Shown here piece after piece: positions 24,454-31,710 of a stretch of DNA of 64,000 bases (positions are counted from its first letter, which is position 1; each line of letters starts with the position of its first letter). The stretch comes from Clostridiales bacterium (GTDB lineage: Bacteria; Bacillota; Clostridia; Oscillospirales; Acutalibacteraceae), in NCBI GenBank assembly GCA_018364155.1, contig JAGZMM010000004.1, forward strand, positions 248,001 through 312,000, in the 5' to 3' direction. The translations under genes and the position numbers were made by a program. The notes under the pieces are model-generated. The model did no database searches. It was not told where the DNA came from and saw nothing but the letters and a program-made list of their open reading frames with translations.

Positions 24454-26326
24454 GGTTTTCTCCTTTTCCAGCCAGCCAAATCAACAACACCGACACGTCC
24501 GCCGGGCTGACTCCCGAAATCCGCGAGGCCTGCCCCACCGACCGGGGCCCCACCTTGTTGAGCTTCTCCTGCGCCTCCAACCGTAAGCCGGTAATGGTCC
24601 GATAATCCAAATCCGGCGGCAACTTCTTTCCTTCCAGCCGGAGCATTTCTTCGATCTGCGCTTTTTGCCGTTTGATATACCCCTCGTATTTGACCTCCAC
24701 TTCGCACAGCTCGAAAATCTCCGAAGGCAGATCTGGCCGTTCCCGATCCACCGGGGTTAACACTGCATAGCTTAACTGGGGGCGGCGCAACAGGTCGGAC
24801 AGCCGGACCCCGGTAACCACCGGCGATGTTTCATGTGAAACAAGCAAGGCATTGAGCTCTTCGCTGGGTGGAAGAATGGTGTTTGAGATTCGTTTGAGTT
24901 CCTGCGCCTTTTTCTCCTGTTTCTCTAGAAAATTGGTCCACCGCCGGTCGGAAATCAGGCCAATTTCCCGACCCAGCGGCGTTAAACGCTCGTCTGCATT
25001 GTCCTGCCGCAGCACCAGGCGGTATTCCGACCGGGAGGTCATCATCCGGTAGGGGTCGGAGCAGCCCTTGGTGACCAAGTCGTCAATGAGGGTGCCGATA
25101 TAGGAGGAGGCCCGATCCAACAAAAACGGCGGTTTTCCCTGCACCCGCCGGGCGGCGTTGATACCGGCGATCAAACCCTGGGCCGCTGCTTCCTCATAGC
25201 CGGAGGAGCCATTGAACTGCCCGGCTCCAAAGAGGCCCGGCCATTTCTTGCATTCCAACGTGGCGTCCAGCTGCTGGGGATCGCAGCAATCGTACTCAAT
25301 GGCATAGGCGGTGCGCATGATCTGCACCTGTTCCAGACCCGGAATGGTCCGCAAAAATTGCAGCTGCACCTCCTCCGGCAGAGAGGAGGACATTCCCTGC
25401 AAATAAAGCTCCTCCGTTTCCAGCCCGCAGGGCTCTATAAACAGCTGATGCCGCTCCTTGTCTGCGAACCGGACGATCTTATCCTCAATAGAAGGACAGT
25501 ATCGGGGCCCTATCCCTTCAATCTTTCCGGAATACAGGGGAGAACGATGCAGGTTTTCCAAAATCACCTGTTTGGTTCTCTCGTTGGTCCAGCTGATGTG
25601 GCAAACCGCCCGATTGGGCCCCGGGTGCTGGGTCTCAAACGAAAAGGGAATAACCGGGTCGTCCCCCTCCTGAACTTCCAATTTATTCAAGTTCACACTG
25701 CCGCGGTGGACTCGGGCAGGCGTCCCGGTTTTGAACCGGCGCAGGATAAGGCCCAACCGGCGGATGGCGTCGCTCAGCTGCGTGGCGGCAAACATGCCGT
25801 CCGGCCCGCCTTCGTAGCTGACCTCCCCTACGTAAATCCGGCCTCCTAAGAAGGTACCCGTGGCCAGAATCACCGTCTTGGCGGGATAGACTGCGCCCAG
25901 CCGGGTGACCACCTCCCAGCCTTCTTTTACAGGGCGCAGGTCCACCAGCTCCGCCTGGCGCAAGTCCAGGTTTTCCTGCTGCTCCAACGTCTTCTTCATC
26001 CGGCCTGCATAAGCGCGCCGGTCAATCTGGGCCCGCAGGCTGTGAACCGCCGGGCCCTTTCCCCGGTTGAGCATCCGGCTTTGGATGAAGCAGTCGTCCG
26101 CCGCTTTTCCCATCTCGCCGCCCAACGCGTCAATTTCCCGCACCAGGTGGCCTTTCGCCGTGCCGCCGATGGATGGGTTGCAGGGAAGGTTGCCCACCCA
26201 GTCCATATTGATGGTGAAAACGGCGGTTTTCACTCCCAGGCGTGCCGCCGCAAGGCCTGCTTCGATTCCCGCGTGGCCGGCGCCCACCACCACCACATCA
26301 TAGCTCTGTGCAATGTATTCCTGCAT
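24437..26326 (-). CDS. mnmG: tRNA uridine-5-carboxymethylaminomethyl modification FAD enzyme MnmG
   Basis: The 629-residue FAD protein works with MnmE to put carboxymethylaminomethyl groups on U34 of certain tRNAs. VVVVGAGHAGIEAGLAAARLG is the dinucleotide-binding site. Family signatures include NPSIGGTAKGHLVREIDALGGEMG, RGPAVHSLRAQ-type sequence, and GQFNGSSGYEEAAAQG. I start at the ATG at 26326 (MQEYIAQSYDVVVVG) with GGAGAAGAG upstream; an upstream ATG would add 23 unrelated residues. A parS site lies in the coding sequence at 24827. Confidence 0.96.
   Translation of the reverse strand: MQEYIAQSYDVVVVGAGHAGIEAGLAAARLGVKTAVFTINMDWVGNLPCNPSIGGTAKGHLVREIDALGGEMGKAADDCFIQSRMLNRGKGPAVHSLRAQIDRRAYAGRMKKTLEQQENLDLRQAELVDLRPVKEGWEVVTRLGAVYPAKTVILATGTFLGGRIYVGEVSYEGGPDGMFAATQLSDAIRRLGLILRRFKTGTPARVHRGSVNLNKLEVQEGDDPVIPFSFETQHPGPNRAVCHISWTNERTKQVILENLHRSPLYSGKIEGIGPRYCPSIEDKIVRFADKERHQLFIEPCGLETEELYLQGMSSSLPEEVQLQFLRTIPGLEQVQIMRTAYAIEYDCCDPQQLDATLECKKWPGLFGAGQFNGSSGYEEAAAQGLIAGINAARRVQGKPPFLLDRASSYIGTLIDDLVTKGCSDPYRMMTSRSEYRLVLRQDNADERLTPLGREIGLISDRRWTNFLEKQEKKAQELKRISNTILPPSEELNALLVSHETSPVVTGVRLSDLLRRPQLSYAVLTPVDRERPDLPSEIFELCEVEVKYEGYIKRQKAQIEEMLRLEGKKLPPDLDYRTITGLRLEAQEKLNKVGPRSVGQASRISGVSPADVSVLLIWLAGKGENHGNHS
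24827..24842. other. parS: parS site 3, inside mnmG
   Basis: TGTTTCATGTGAAACA, identical to site 2, within the C-terminal third of mnmG (encoding SHET). Confidence 0.85.
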
Positions 26327-26422
26327 GGATTTCTCTTCTCCGTTCCGCCGCAGAGAATTTCCACGGCTTTCGTCCTGATCCAAAAGGGAAGTCATATATT
26401 CCTCCCTATTTCCTAACGTTAT

Positions 26423-26452
26423 ATTTTAGCACATCTGCCCTTTTCCCTGCAA
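26423..26452 (-). promoter_or_regulatory. mnmG promoter
   Basis: On the minus strand, TTGCAG (26447-26452), an 18-base spacer and TAAAAT (26423-26428) lie about 100 bases before the mnmG start. An inverted repeat of DnaA-box-like sequence lies upstream of it (26528-26561). Confidence 0.6.
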
Positions 26453-26527
26453 CCACCCCTTTTTCGTCCTTCCATTGGGGTATTGAACCAACGCTTTCTT
26501 TTTAAAGCTCTCTTTGACACCAGCTAC

Positions 26528-26561
26528 GTTTTCCACAAACCTGCTTCATTGTGTGGAAAAC
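26528..26561. repeat. Inverted repeat with TTTTCCACA cores upstream of mnmG
   Basis: GTTTTCCACA (26528-26537) and its exact complement TGTGGAAAAC (26552-26561) are separated by 14 bases. Each arm is a one-mismatch version of a DnaA box (TTATCCACA). It lies between the terminator of the GNAT gene and the mnmG promoter, and no T-run follows it. Confidence 0.7.
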
Positions 26562-26577
26562 TGTGTTTCTCCAGCCG

Positions 26578-26621
26578 TAAAAAGCAAAGGTAGGACCATT
26601 TCGTCCTGCCTTTGCTTTTTT
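26578..26621 (-). terminator. Terminator of the GNAT gene
   Basis: The stem GCAAAGGTAGGAC / GTCCTGCCTTTGC has one G-T type mismatch and is flanked by A and T runs. It lies just after the stop of the acetyltransferase gene on the minus strand. Confidence 0.85.
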
Positions 26622-26623
26622 CC

Positions 26624-27187
26624 TTATTTGTTTTCTTCTACGCAGAAAAACCGCCTGCGCAGCGGCGCTTTTTCGGGAACGCTATAGGCTTCCCACACCA
26701 CCTTTTGTACCTTCTCAGGCGGTTGTTCCCCGCAGTACATCAAGTGCATCGGCTGGCCCACCAGCCAGTACTTTACCGGCAGGCGCACATAGCCCGCCCG
26801 CTCATAAAAACGGATACGCCGTTCCCGGATATCCCGGTCGTCCTCGGTTTTGGCCGCCGCCGGGTCCTCAACCTCGATGATCAGACCCTTGGTATCCCCA
26901 TAACGCTCCTTGAGCTTTTCGAGCATCTGCGTGCCGGTTCCTTTTCCGCGCCCGGCCGCATCTACCGCTAAATATAACAAAAAGGAATACCCGCTGGGAA
27001 GATTCACCGATAGAACTGCATAGGCCATCAGCGTTTCTCCCTCAAAAAGGCCCACGCACTCCCATTTTCCCGCGTAAAGCCGTTTGCGGAAGGTGCCCCG
27101 GCCAGGGCGCTCGTTGCGAGGGAAGTCTTTGGTGATCCGCTCAAAAACGGGGTTAAAATCCGACAGGTTAATCATTCGCAAATCCAT
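26624..27187 (-). CDS. GNAT-family N-acetyltransferase
   Basis: The 187-residue GNAT-fold protein begins MDLRMINLSDFNPVFERITK. The acetyl-CoA-binding motif A is FLLYLAVDAAGRGKGTGTQMLEKLKERYG, with the RGKGTG pyrophosphate loop, followed by LIIEVEDP and RIRFYERAGYVRLP, the usual C-terminal beta-strand and helix. The substrate is unknown. It interrupts the normally adjacent mnmE-mnmG pair and carries its own terminator. The leader holds a TTTTCCAC inverted repeat that abuts its ribosome binding site (GGAGAG). Confidence 0.85.
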   Translation of the reverse strand: MDLRMINLSDFNPVFERITKDFPRNERPGRGTFRKRLYAGKWECVGLFEGETLMAYAVLSVNLPSGYSFLLYLAVDAAGRGKGTGTQMLEKLKERYGDTKGLIIEVEDPAAAKTEDDRDIRERRIRFYERAGYVRLPVKYWLVGQPMHLMYCGEQPPEKVQKVVWEAYSVPEKAPLRRRFFCVEENK

Positions 27188-27198
27188 AGGTACTCTCC

Positions 27199-27230
27199 TT
27201 TTCCACGAAGATCATTTTTGTTGTGGAAAA
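27199..27230. repeat. Inverted repeat of TTTTCCAC between mnmE and the GNAT gene
   Basis: TTTTCCAC (27199-27206) and GTGGAAAA (27223-27230) lie between the mnmE stop and the GNAT ribosome binding site. In the transcript one arm runs directly into the Shine-Dalgarno (GTGGAAAAGGAGAG), so a hairpin could mask it. The same core recurs at 26528 and 42733. Confidence 0.6.
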
Positions 27231-27231
27231 C

Positions 27232-28605
27232 TCATTTTCCCACGCAAAATCGGGCAAATACCTGATCGAGGACCGCATCGGTCACCCGCTCGCCCGTCAG
27301 CTCCAGCAAAGCGGCGGCCGCGTCGTCCAGCGCGACCGACACCGCGTCCAGCGTCATTCCCGCCTTCAAGGCTTCCCGCGCTTCGAAAATCGCGTCCTTC
27401 GCCCGTATGGCGCACTGCTTTTGCCGTTCGGTTGCCAGCATTCCAGCCGCCGGGTCGACTTGGGCGGTCCCGAGGGCTTCCTCCACCGCCTTTGCAAGAG
27501 CCTCATATCCCTGCCCCGAAGCGGCGGACAGTTCCACCACTTGCGGGATCGCAGCCTGGATCTCGTTCCTCTCAATCCGGGCGGGCAGGTCGGTTTTGTT
27601 GATGACCGCCACCGCCCTGCTTTCCTTTACGTTTTCAAGAAGGCTGCGGTCCTCCTCGTCAAGAGGCTCGGAGGCATCGAACACCGCCAGCACCAGGCCC
27701 GCCGTTTTCAGCCGCTCCCGGGTGCGGGCCACGCCCGCCGCCTCCACGGGGTTTTGGGTATCCCGCAGCCCGGCCGTATCCGCCAGGCGAAGCACCACGT
27801 CCCCCAGCCGCACCGTTTCCTCCACCACATCCCGGGTGGTTCCCGGAATGTTGGTGACGATGGAGCGTTCACAGCCGGAAAGCAGGTTCATCAGGGTGGA
27901 TTTGCCTACGTTGGGCCGACCCGCCAACACCGTTTCCACCCCTTCCCGGATGACCTTCCCCCGGTCAAACCCGGAAAGAAGCCCTTCCAGCTCCCTTTGA
28001 GCATCCGCCAGGTCCTGCAGGAACGCTTCCGGCTTTAGAGCCGGGATGTCGTCCTCCGGGTAATCCACCCAGGCAGCCAAGTGCGCCGAGAGGGCGAGAA
28101 TGGTCTCCTTGACGCTGTGGATTCGTTTTCCCAGCGCCCCGTCCTTGGCGGCCAGTGCCGCCGCGGCCGCCTGTTTGCCCTGGGCGCCGATTAAGTCCAT
28201 CACCGCTTCCGCCCCGGTCAGCGACAGCTTTCCATTTAGAAACGCCCGCCGGGTAAATTCGCCAGGTCCCGCTGGCCTAGCTCCGGCCGCAAGCACCGCA
28301 GCCAGCAGCCGCTTTACAAGAAAAAGGCCCCCATGGCAGGAAAGCTCCACCACATCCTCGCCAGTATAGCTTTTGGGTGCGGCGAATACCAGCGCCACCG
28401 CCTCGTCGAACTCCCCGTCCTGGTCCGCTACCCGGCCGAACAGGGCGGTATATCCTTTCGCCGCCAGGATCGACTTTCCGGATGCCGCATGAAATACCCG
28501 CTGCGCCACCTGCCGCGCATCCGCCCCGGAAATGCGCACAATACCGATACCGCCCGCCGCCTGGGGAGTGGAAATCGCCGCGATGGTATTTTCACTTCCC
28601 GCCAT
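27232..28605 (-). CDS. mnmE: tRNA modification GTPase MnmE
   Basis: The 457-residue partner of MnmG. The N-terminal formyl-THF-binding domain begins MAGSENTIAAISTPQAAGGIGIVRISG. The G domain (about 215-380) has P-loop GRPNVGKST, the G2 region GTTRDVVEE, DTAGLRD and NKTD. The C-terminus is CVGK, with the Cys of the family CxGK motif. I start at the ATG at 28605 (AGGAG upstream); the longer frame overlaps jag with no similarity to the family. Normally mnmG follows directly; here a GNAT gene lies between. Confidence 0.96.
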   Translation of the reverse strand: MAGSENTIAAISTPQAAGGIGIVRISGADARQVAQRVFHAASGKSILAAKGYTALFGRVADQDGEFDEAVALVFAAPKSYTGEDVVELSCHGGLFLVKRLLAAVLAAGARPAGPGEFTRRAFLNGKLSLTGAEAVMDLIGAQGKQAAAAALAAKDGALGKRIHSVKETILALSAHLAAWVDYPEDDIPALKPEAFLQDLADAQRELEGLLSGFDRGKVIREGVETVLAGRPNVGKSTLMNLLSGCERSIVTNIPGTTRDVVEETVRLGDVVLRLADTAGLRDTQNPVEAAGVARTRERLKTAGLVLAVFDASEPLDEEDRSLLENVKESRAVAVINKTDLPARIERNEIQAAIPQVVELSAASGQGYEALAKAVEEALGTAQVDPAAGMLATERQKQCAIRAKDAIFEAREALKAGMTLDAVSVALDDAAAALLELTGERVTDAVLDQVFARFCVGK

Positions 28606-28666
28606 GTTCTCTTCACTCCTTTTTAAAAAGGGCGGCAAAGGATCGCTCCTCTGCCGCCCGCATTGC

Positions 28667-29512
28667 TTACTTTTTCGGTTCGATCTTCCCGTAGAGGGGA
28701 ACCTCCGGCTTTTCATTCTGAGGCGCCACAATCTCCTTGTCCACCGGAACACCAGCAGACCTTTGGCCCCCTTCTGCCCTGGCAGGAGGACGTTTTCCCC
28801 GGGGCTTGCCGCCGCCCCGGTATCCATCCCGGCGGGGAGGTCGTCCCTGGCTGGTTCCCTCCCGCTTGGGAGCGGACGAACCGCCCTTTTCCGGGCCGAT
28901 GATTACATGCCGGGCTGCCTCGTCCCCCTCGCTCCAGGAGGTCGCGCCACGGATTCCCTGCACCGCCGTATGAATGATCCGGCGCTCATAGGGATTCATG
29001 GGCTCCAAAGACACATTGCGGCCAGTTTTCACTGCCTGAATCGCCATGCGCCGGGCCAGCGCCGTCAGCGTCTGTTCCCGTTTCTCCCGGTAGTTGCCGG
29101 AATTGATGGTAATGCGGTAGTAGCTGTCGGTGTTGCGGTTGGCCACCAGACCCGCCAGGTACTGCAGCGCGTCCAGCGTCTCTCCCCGGCGGCCGATCAA
29201 AAATCCGATGTCGTCCCCGGAAATGGTGAACACCGCTCCGTTCTCGTTCTCTTCCACCTTTAAGTCCGGCTCGAGAACGCCCATCTGCTCAAAAATGCTG
29301 GTCAAATAGTTCTGCGCGATGGTCAGCGGAGTTTCCTCCACGTAGATGCGCACCCGCGCCGGCGCGCCGCCGAAAAGGCCCAGCGTCTTTTTCACCGGTA
29401 GATTGAGAATTTCCGTTTTCACATCGTCCCGGCTCATACCGAGCTGCCGGCACCCGTCCTCAATTGCCGCATCGACGGAAGGGCCCGTGCCAATTGCTTC
29501 TTTAATCAACAT
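28667..29512 (-). CDS. jag: RNA-binding protein Jag/KhpB (SpoIIIJ-associated)
   Basis: The 281-residue protein has the Jag order: an N-terminal Jag domain (MLIKEAIGTGPSVDAAIEDG, about 1-55), a KH domain (about 70-145, with IGFLIGRRGETLDALQYLAG), and an R3H domain (about 150-210, YREKREQTLTALARRMA ... MNPYERRIIH). KhpB binds RNA with KhpA and affects cell elongation in streptococci. About 65 further residues form a disordered Arg/Gly/Pro-rich tail (PPRRDGYRGGGKPRGKRPP). I start at the ATG at 29512 after GGGAGG. It lies 18 bases after yidC, the conserved pairing. Confidence 0.93.
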   Translation of the reverse strand: MLIKEAIGTGPSVDAAIEDGCRQLGMSRDDVKTEILNLPVKKTLGLFGGAPARVRIYVEETPLTIAQNYLTSIFEQMGVLEPDLKVEENENGAVFTISGDDIGFLIGRRGETLDALQYLAGLVANRNTDSYYRITINSGNYREKREQTLTALARRMAIQAVKTGRNVSLEPMNPYERRIIHTAVQGIRGATSWSEGDEAARHVIIGPEKGGSSAPKREGTSQGRPPRRDGYRGGGKPRGKRPPARAEGGQRSAGVPVDKEIVAPQNEKPEVPLYGKIEPKK

Positions 29513-29530
29513 ATACACCTCCCGGGCGTG

Positions 29531-30430
29531 TTATTCCTCAACCCGCCCGTCTTTGATTTGCTTTTCTTTGTTGAGCCGCCCCTTGGCCAGCCGGAATTCA
29601 TTTCGCGCGTTGATCCGGCCGGGGCTGTAGATGGTGGAGGTCACACAGGTCTGCAAAATCGCCACCAAGCTACCGCATGCCCAGTAGAAGCCGACGCCGC
29701 CGGGCACCGAGAAGGCAAAGAAGAAGAAGATTAACGGCATCACGACAATCATCAAAAAGCTCTTCGTCACAGGCATACCGTTGCGCTTGTTGAAGAAGTT
29801 CATGACGAAAACCTGAAGGATCTGGAAGACCACCGACGCAATCGGGATCAGCCACAGCCAGCTGGGATTGCTAAAGCTGGGAGTCTCGCCCAGGTTGATG
29901 ATGCCGAACAAATTCATGTCCATGTTCTGCACGCCGTAATTCGCAAGTTCCGGGACCTGCTTGACGACGGTATCGTACTGGCCGATCACGTCGATCTGGG
30001 CGTACATGCTGTTGGCCGGGACGTTGCTCAAAGCGGCAACCGCCCGGTCGATGATTTCCTGCGGGACATGCAGAATGTAGGTCAGCGGCTTATAGATGAC
30101 ATAGAACAGACCGTACATAATGGGAAGCTGGATGAGAAGGGGAAGGCAGCCTCCCATGGGATTCACCTTTTCCTCCGCATAAAGCTTTTGCAGCTCTTCC
30201 GTCTGCCTCTGCTTGTCCGACGCATATTTCTGCTGGATTTCCTTTACCTTGCCCTGCATGGCCGAGGTCTTGACCATGGACCGCTGCTGCTTGATGTTGA
30301 GAGGAAAGAGGAGCAGACGGGTAAGAATCGTAAAAAGAAACAGGGCAAAGGGGAAGCTCCGCACAATCATGTAGCAGAACTCCATTACATAGCCGAGCGG
30401 CGTGGAGATAATTGTTTCCAAGAAATTCAA
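29531..30430 (-). CDS. yidC: Membrane protein insertase YidC/SpoIIIJ
   Basis: The 299-residue YidC-family insertase places membrane proteins with or without SecYEG. Membrane segments are visible at FALFLFTILTRLLLFPL, PMGGCLPLLIQLPIMYGLFYVI, LWLIPIASVVFQILQVFV and FLMIVVMPLIFFFFAFSVPGG. The conserved groove arginine sits in LTRLLLFPLNIKQQRS, followed by the cytoplasmic coiled coil. The start is a TTG at 30430, preceded by GGAGGAAA, giving MNFLETIISTPLG; no lipobox is seen, unlike many Gram-positive YidC. The C-terminal tail is charged. Confidence 0.93.
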   Translation of the reverse strand: MNFLETIISTPLGYVMEFCYMIVRSFPFALFLFTILTRLLLFPLNIKQQRSMVKTSAMQGKVKEIQQKYASDKQRQTEELQKLYAEEKVNPMGGCLPLLIQLPIMYGLFYVIYKPLTYILHVPQEIIDRAVAALSNVPANSMYAQIDVIGQYDTVVKQVPELANYGVQNMDMNLFGIINLGETPSFSNPSWLWLIPIASVVFQILQVFVMNFFNKRNGMPVTKSFLMIVVMPLIFFFFAFSVPGGVGFYWACGSLVAILQTCVTSTIYSPGRINARNEFRLAKGRLNKEKQIKDGRVEE

Positions 30431-30456
30431 TGGCGTTTCCTCCAAAATCTAAGGCG

Positions 30457-30675
30457 TCATTTTCGCGGCGGAACCGGATCGTATCCGCCCTCATGGAACG
30501 GGTGGCATTTGCAGATGCGTTTGATGGCAAGCCATCCGCCCTTGAAGAATCCAAACCGCTCGATTGCCGTCAGCGCGTACTGCGAACAGGTTGGGGAAAA
30601 CCGGCACGCCGGCGGCAAATAGGGAGAAATGAATTTTCGATAAAATTTAATCGGATAAATCAGCAAGTACTTCAT
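30457..30675 (-). CDS. yidD: Membrane protein insertion efficiency factor YidD
   Basis: The 72-residue YidD has the family signature KFYRKFISPYLPPACRFSPTCSQYA followed by GGWLAIKRICKCHPFHEGGYDPVP. It is a peripheral membrane helper of YidC. It overlaps rnpA by 4 bases and precedes yidC, the standard order. Confidence 0.96.
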   Translation of the reverse strand: MKYLLIYPIKFYRKFISPYLPPACRFSPTCSQYALTAIERFGFFKGGWLAIKRICKCHPFHEGGYDPVPPRK

Positions 30676-31004
30676 TGGATCACACCCAAGGCTTTGAGCT
30701 GCCTTTTCATGACCGGCAGGATGTCCGTCGTTTTTACATAAGGGGTCTTTCCACGGGCGACAAAAATCACGTCCACGTTTTTTTCCACCGGCGCGCCCAG
30801 CAGCCGGTAGGCTTCTTTGATCACCCGGCGTGCCCGGTTTCGCCGGACCGCCTTGCCCACTTTTTTGCTGACCGTGATGCCGACGCGGGGCCTGCCCGCC
30901 CGGTTTTTACACACATAGGTCACCAAGATCGGCCCTGCCTGGACCTTTCCTCTGGCGTAAATGCGCCGAAAATCATTGTTTCGGTTGAGGACTTCGTACT
31001 GCAA
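30672..31004 (-). CDS. rnpA: Ribonuclease P protein component
   Basis: The 110-residue basic protein subunit of RNase P cleaves 5' leaders from pre-tRNA with the RNA subunit. NDFRRIYARGKV is at the N-terminus and the RNR motif reads GKAVRRNRARRVIKEAYR. The start is a TTG at 31004 with GGAAAGG about 13 bases upstream, so initiation looks weak. It is 267 bases from rpmH, much more than usual, and an intrinsic-terminator-like hairpin lies in the gap. Confidence 0.94.
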   Translation of the reverse strand: MQYEVLNRNNDFRRIYARGKVQAGPILVTYVCKNRAGRPRVGITVSKKVGKAVRRNRARRVIKEAYRLLGAPVEKNVDVIFVARGKTPYVKTTDILPVMKRQLKALGVIQ

Positions 31005-31046
31005 TGGTGTTCATACCTTTCCGACGGGGAAACCGGTATGAAAAAG

Positions 31047-31069
31047 AAAGGCCACTCGCCGTGGCCTTT
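31047..31069 (-). terminator. Hairpin with U-run between rpmH and rnpA
   Basis: On the minus strand the stem AAGGCCAC / GTGGCCTT is followed by TCTTTTTC. It would stop or attenuate transcription from the rpmH promoter before rnpA. The remaining 31070-31271 gap is G+C-rich, with short inverted repeats and no gene that I can support. Confidence 0.6.
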
Positions 31070-31271
31070 TCCGCTTCTTTCGCGAGCTGCCAAAAGCGAA
31101 CTCCCCGTTGTCTTTTGTTTTTCACTCCGGTGTTCCCAAGTGCTCGCCGGCAGCTGCGCGCCGGGCTCCTCCCTTTTGAAAGAAACCCCTTCGGCCCGCG
31201 CCGCAATCGGCGCACCCGACCGCATGCTTTCTTCACAAAAGCACACACAGCACAAAAGCGATTCGCCCCAT

Positions 31272-31406
31272 TTAGTGGGTCAAACGCTTTCTTCCTTTTG
31301 CTCTGCGGCGGGCCAGGACTTTGCGGCCATTGCGGTCGGCCATTCTCTTACGGAAACCATGCTCTTTTTTGCGATGGAGTTTCTTCGGCTGATAGGTTCG
31401 AAGCAT
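31272..31406 (-). CDS. rpmH: 50S ribosomal protein L34
   Basis: The 44-residue L34 is complete and easily missed because it is so short. It begins MLRTYQPKKLHRKKEHGFRK and ends LARRRAKGRKRLTH, matching the family throughout. AAAGGAGG lies upstream of the ATG and a near-consensus promoter drives it. It is divergent from dnaA across a 304-base gap, the classical arrangement at Bacillota origins. Confidence 0.97.
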   Translation of the reverse strand: MLRTYQPKKLHRKKEHGFRKRMADRNGRKVLARRRAKGRKRLTH

Positions 31407-31445
31407 ATGAAAAACCTCCTTTCAAGGTATAACTTGCAGTTTCTC

Positions 31446-31475
31446 ATTATAGCTTAGAAACGCGCGCTGTGTCAA
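31446..31475 (-). promoter_or_regulatory. rpmH promoter
   Basis: On the minus strand, TTGACA (31470-31475), an 18-base spacer and TATAAT (31446-31451) are both perfect hexamers, as expected for a ribosomal protein gene. Confidence 0.88.
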
Positions 31476-31634
31476 CACCTTTTTGGCTTTGAGCCGCTGA
31501 AAACACTGGTTTTTTCCCCTTTTCCCCTTGTGTTTTCTCCGCCCGCGGGACAGCCTGAAACATTCCCCTGTTTTTCTCTGAAATTTTCTCTCTTTTTCCT
31601 ATACATTATTATAGGGTTTTCTTAGGCGAATTGA

Positions 31635-31663
31635 TTGCTATAAAGCGCCGATTGTGTTATAAT
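31635..31663 (+). promoter_or_regulatory. dnaA promoter
   Basis: TTGCTA (31635-31640), a 17-base spacer and a perfect TATAAT (31658-31663) lie 47 bases before the dnaA ATG. I see no clear DnaA-box cluster in the 31407-31710 gap, unlike B. subtilis, where boxes flank both sides of dnaA. Confidence 0.8.
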
Positions 31664-31710
31664 GAACGGTAACTAAAAATCCAATTTGGGAGCGTATCGG
31701 AGGCACATGC

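Noticed and set aside
31070..31271. RNase P RNA (rnpB) in the rpmH-rnpA gap
   Set aside because: The gap is too short and lacks the conserved GAGGAAAGTC-type core of rnpB.
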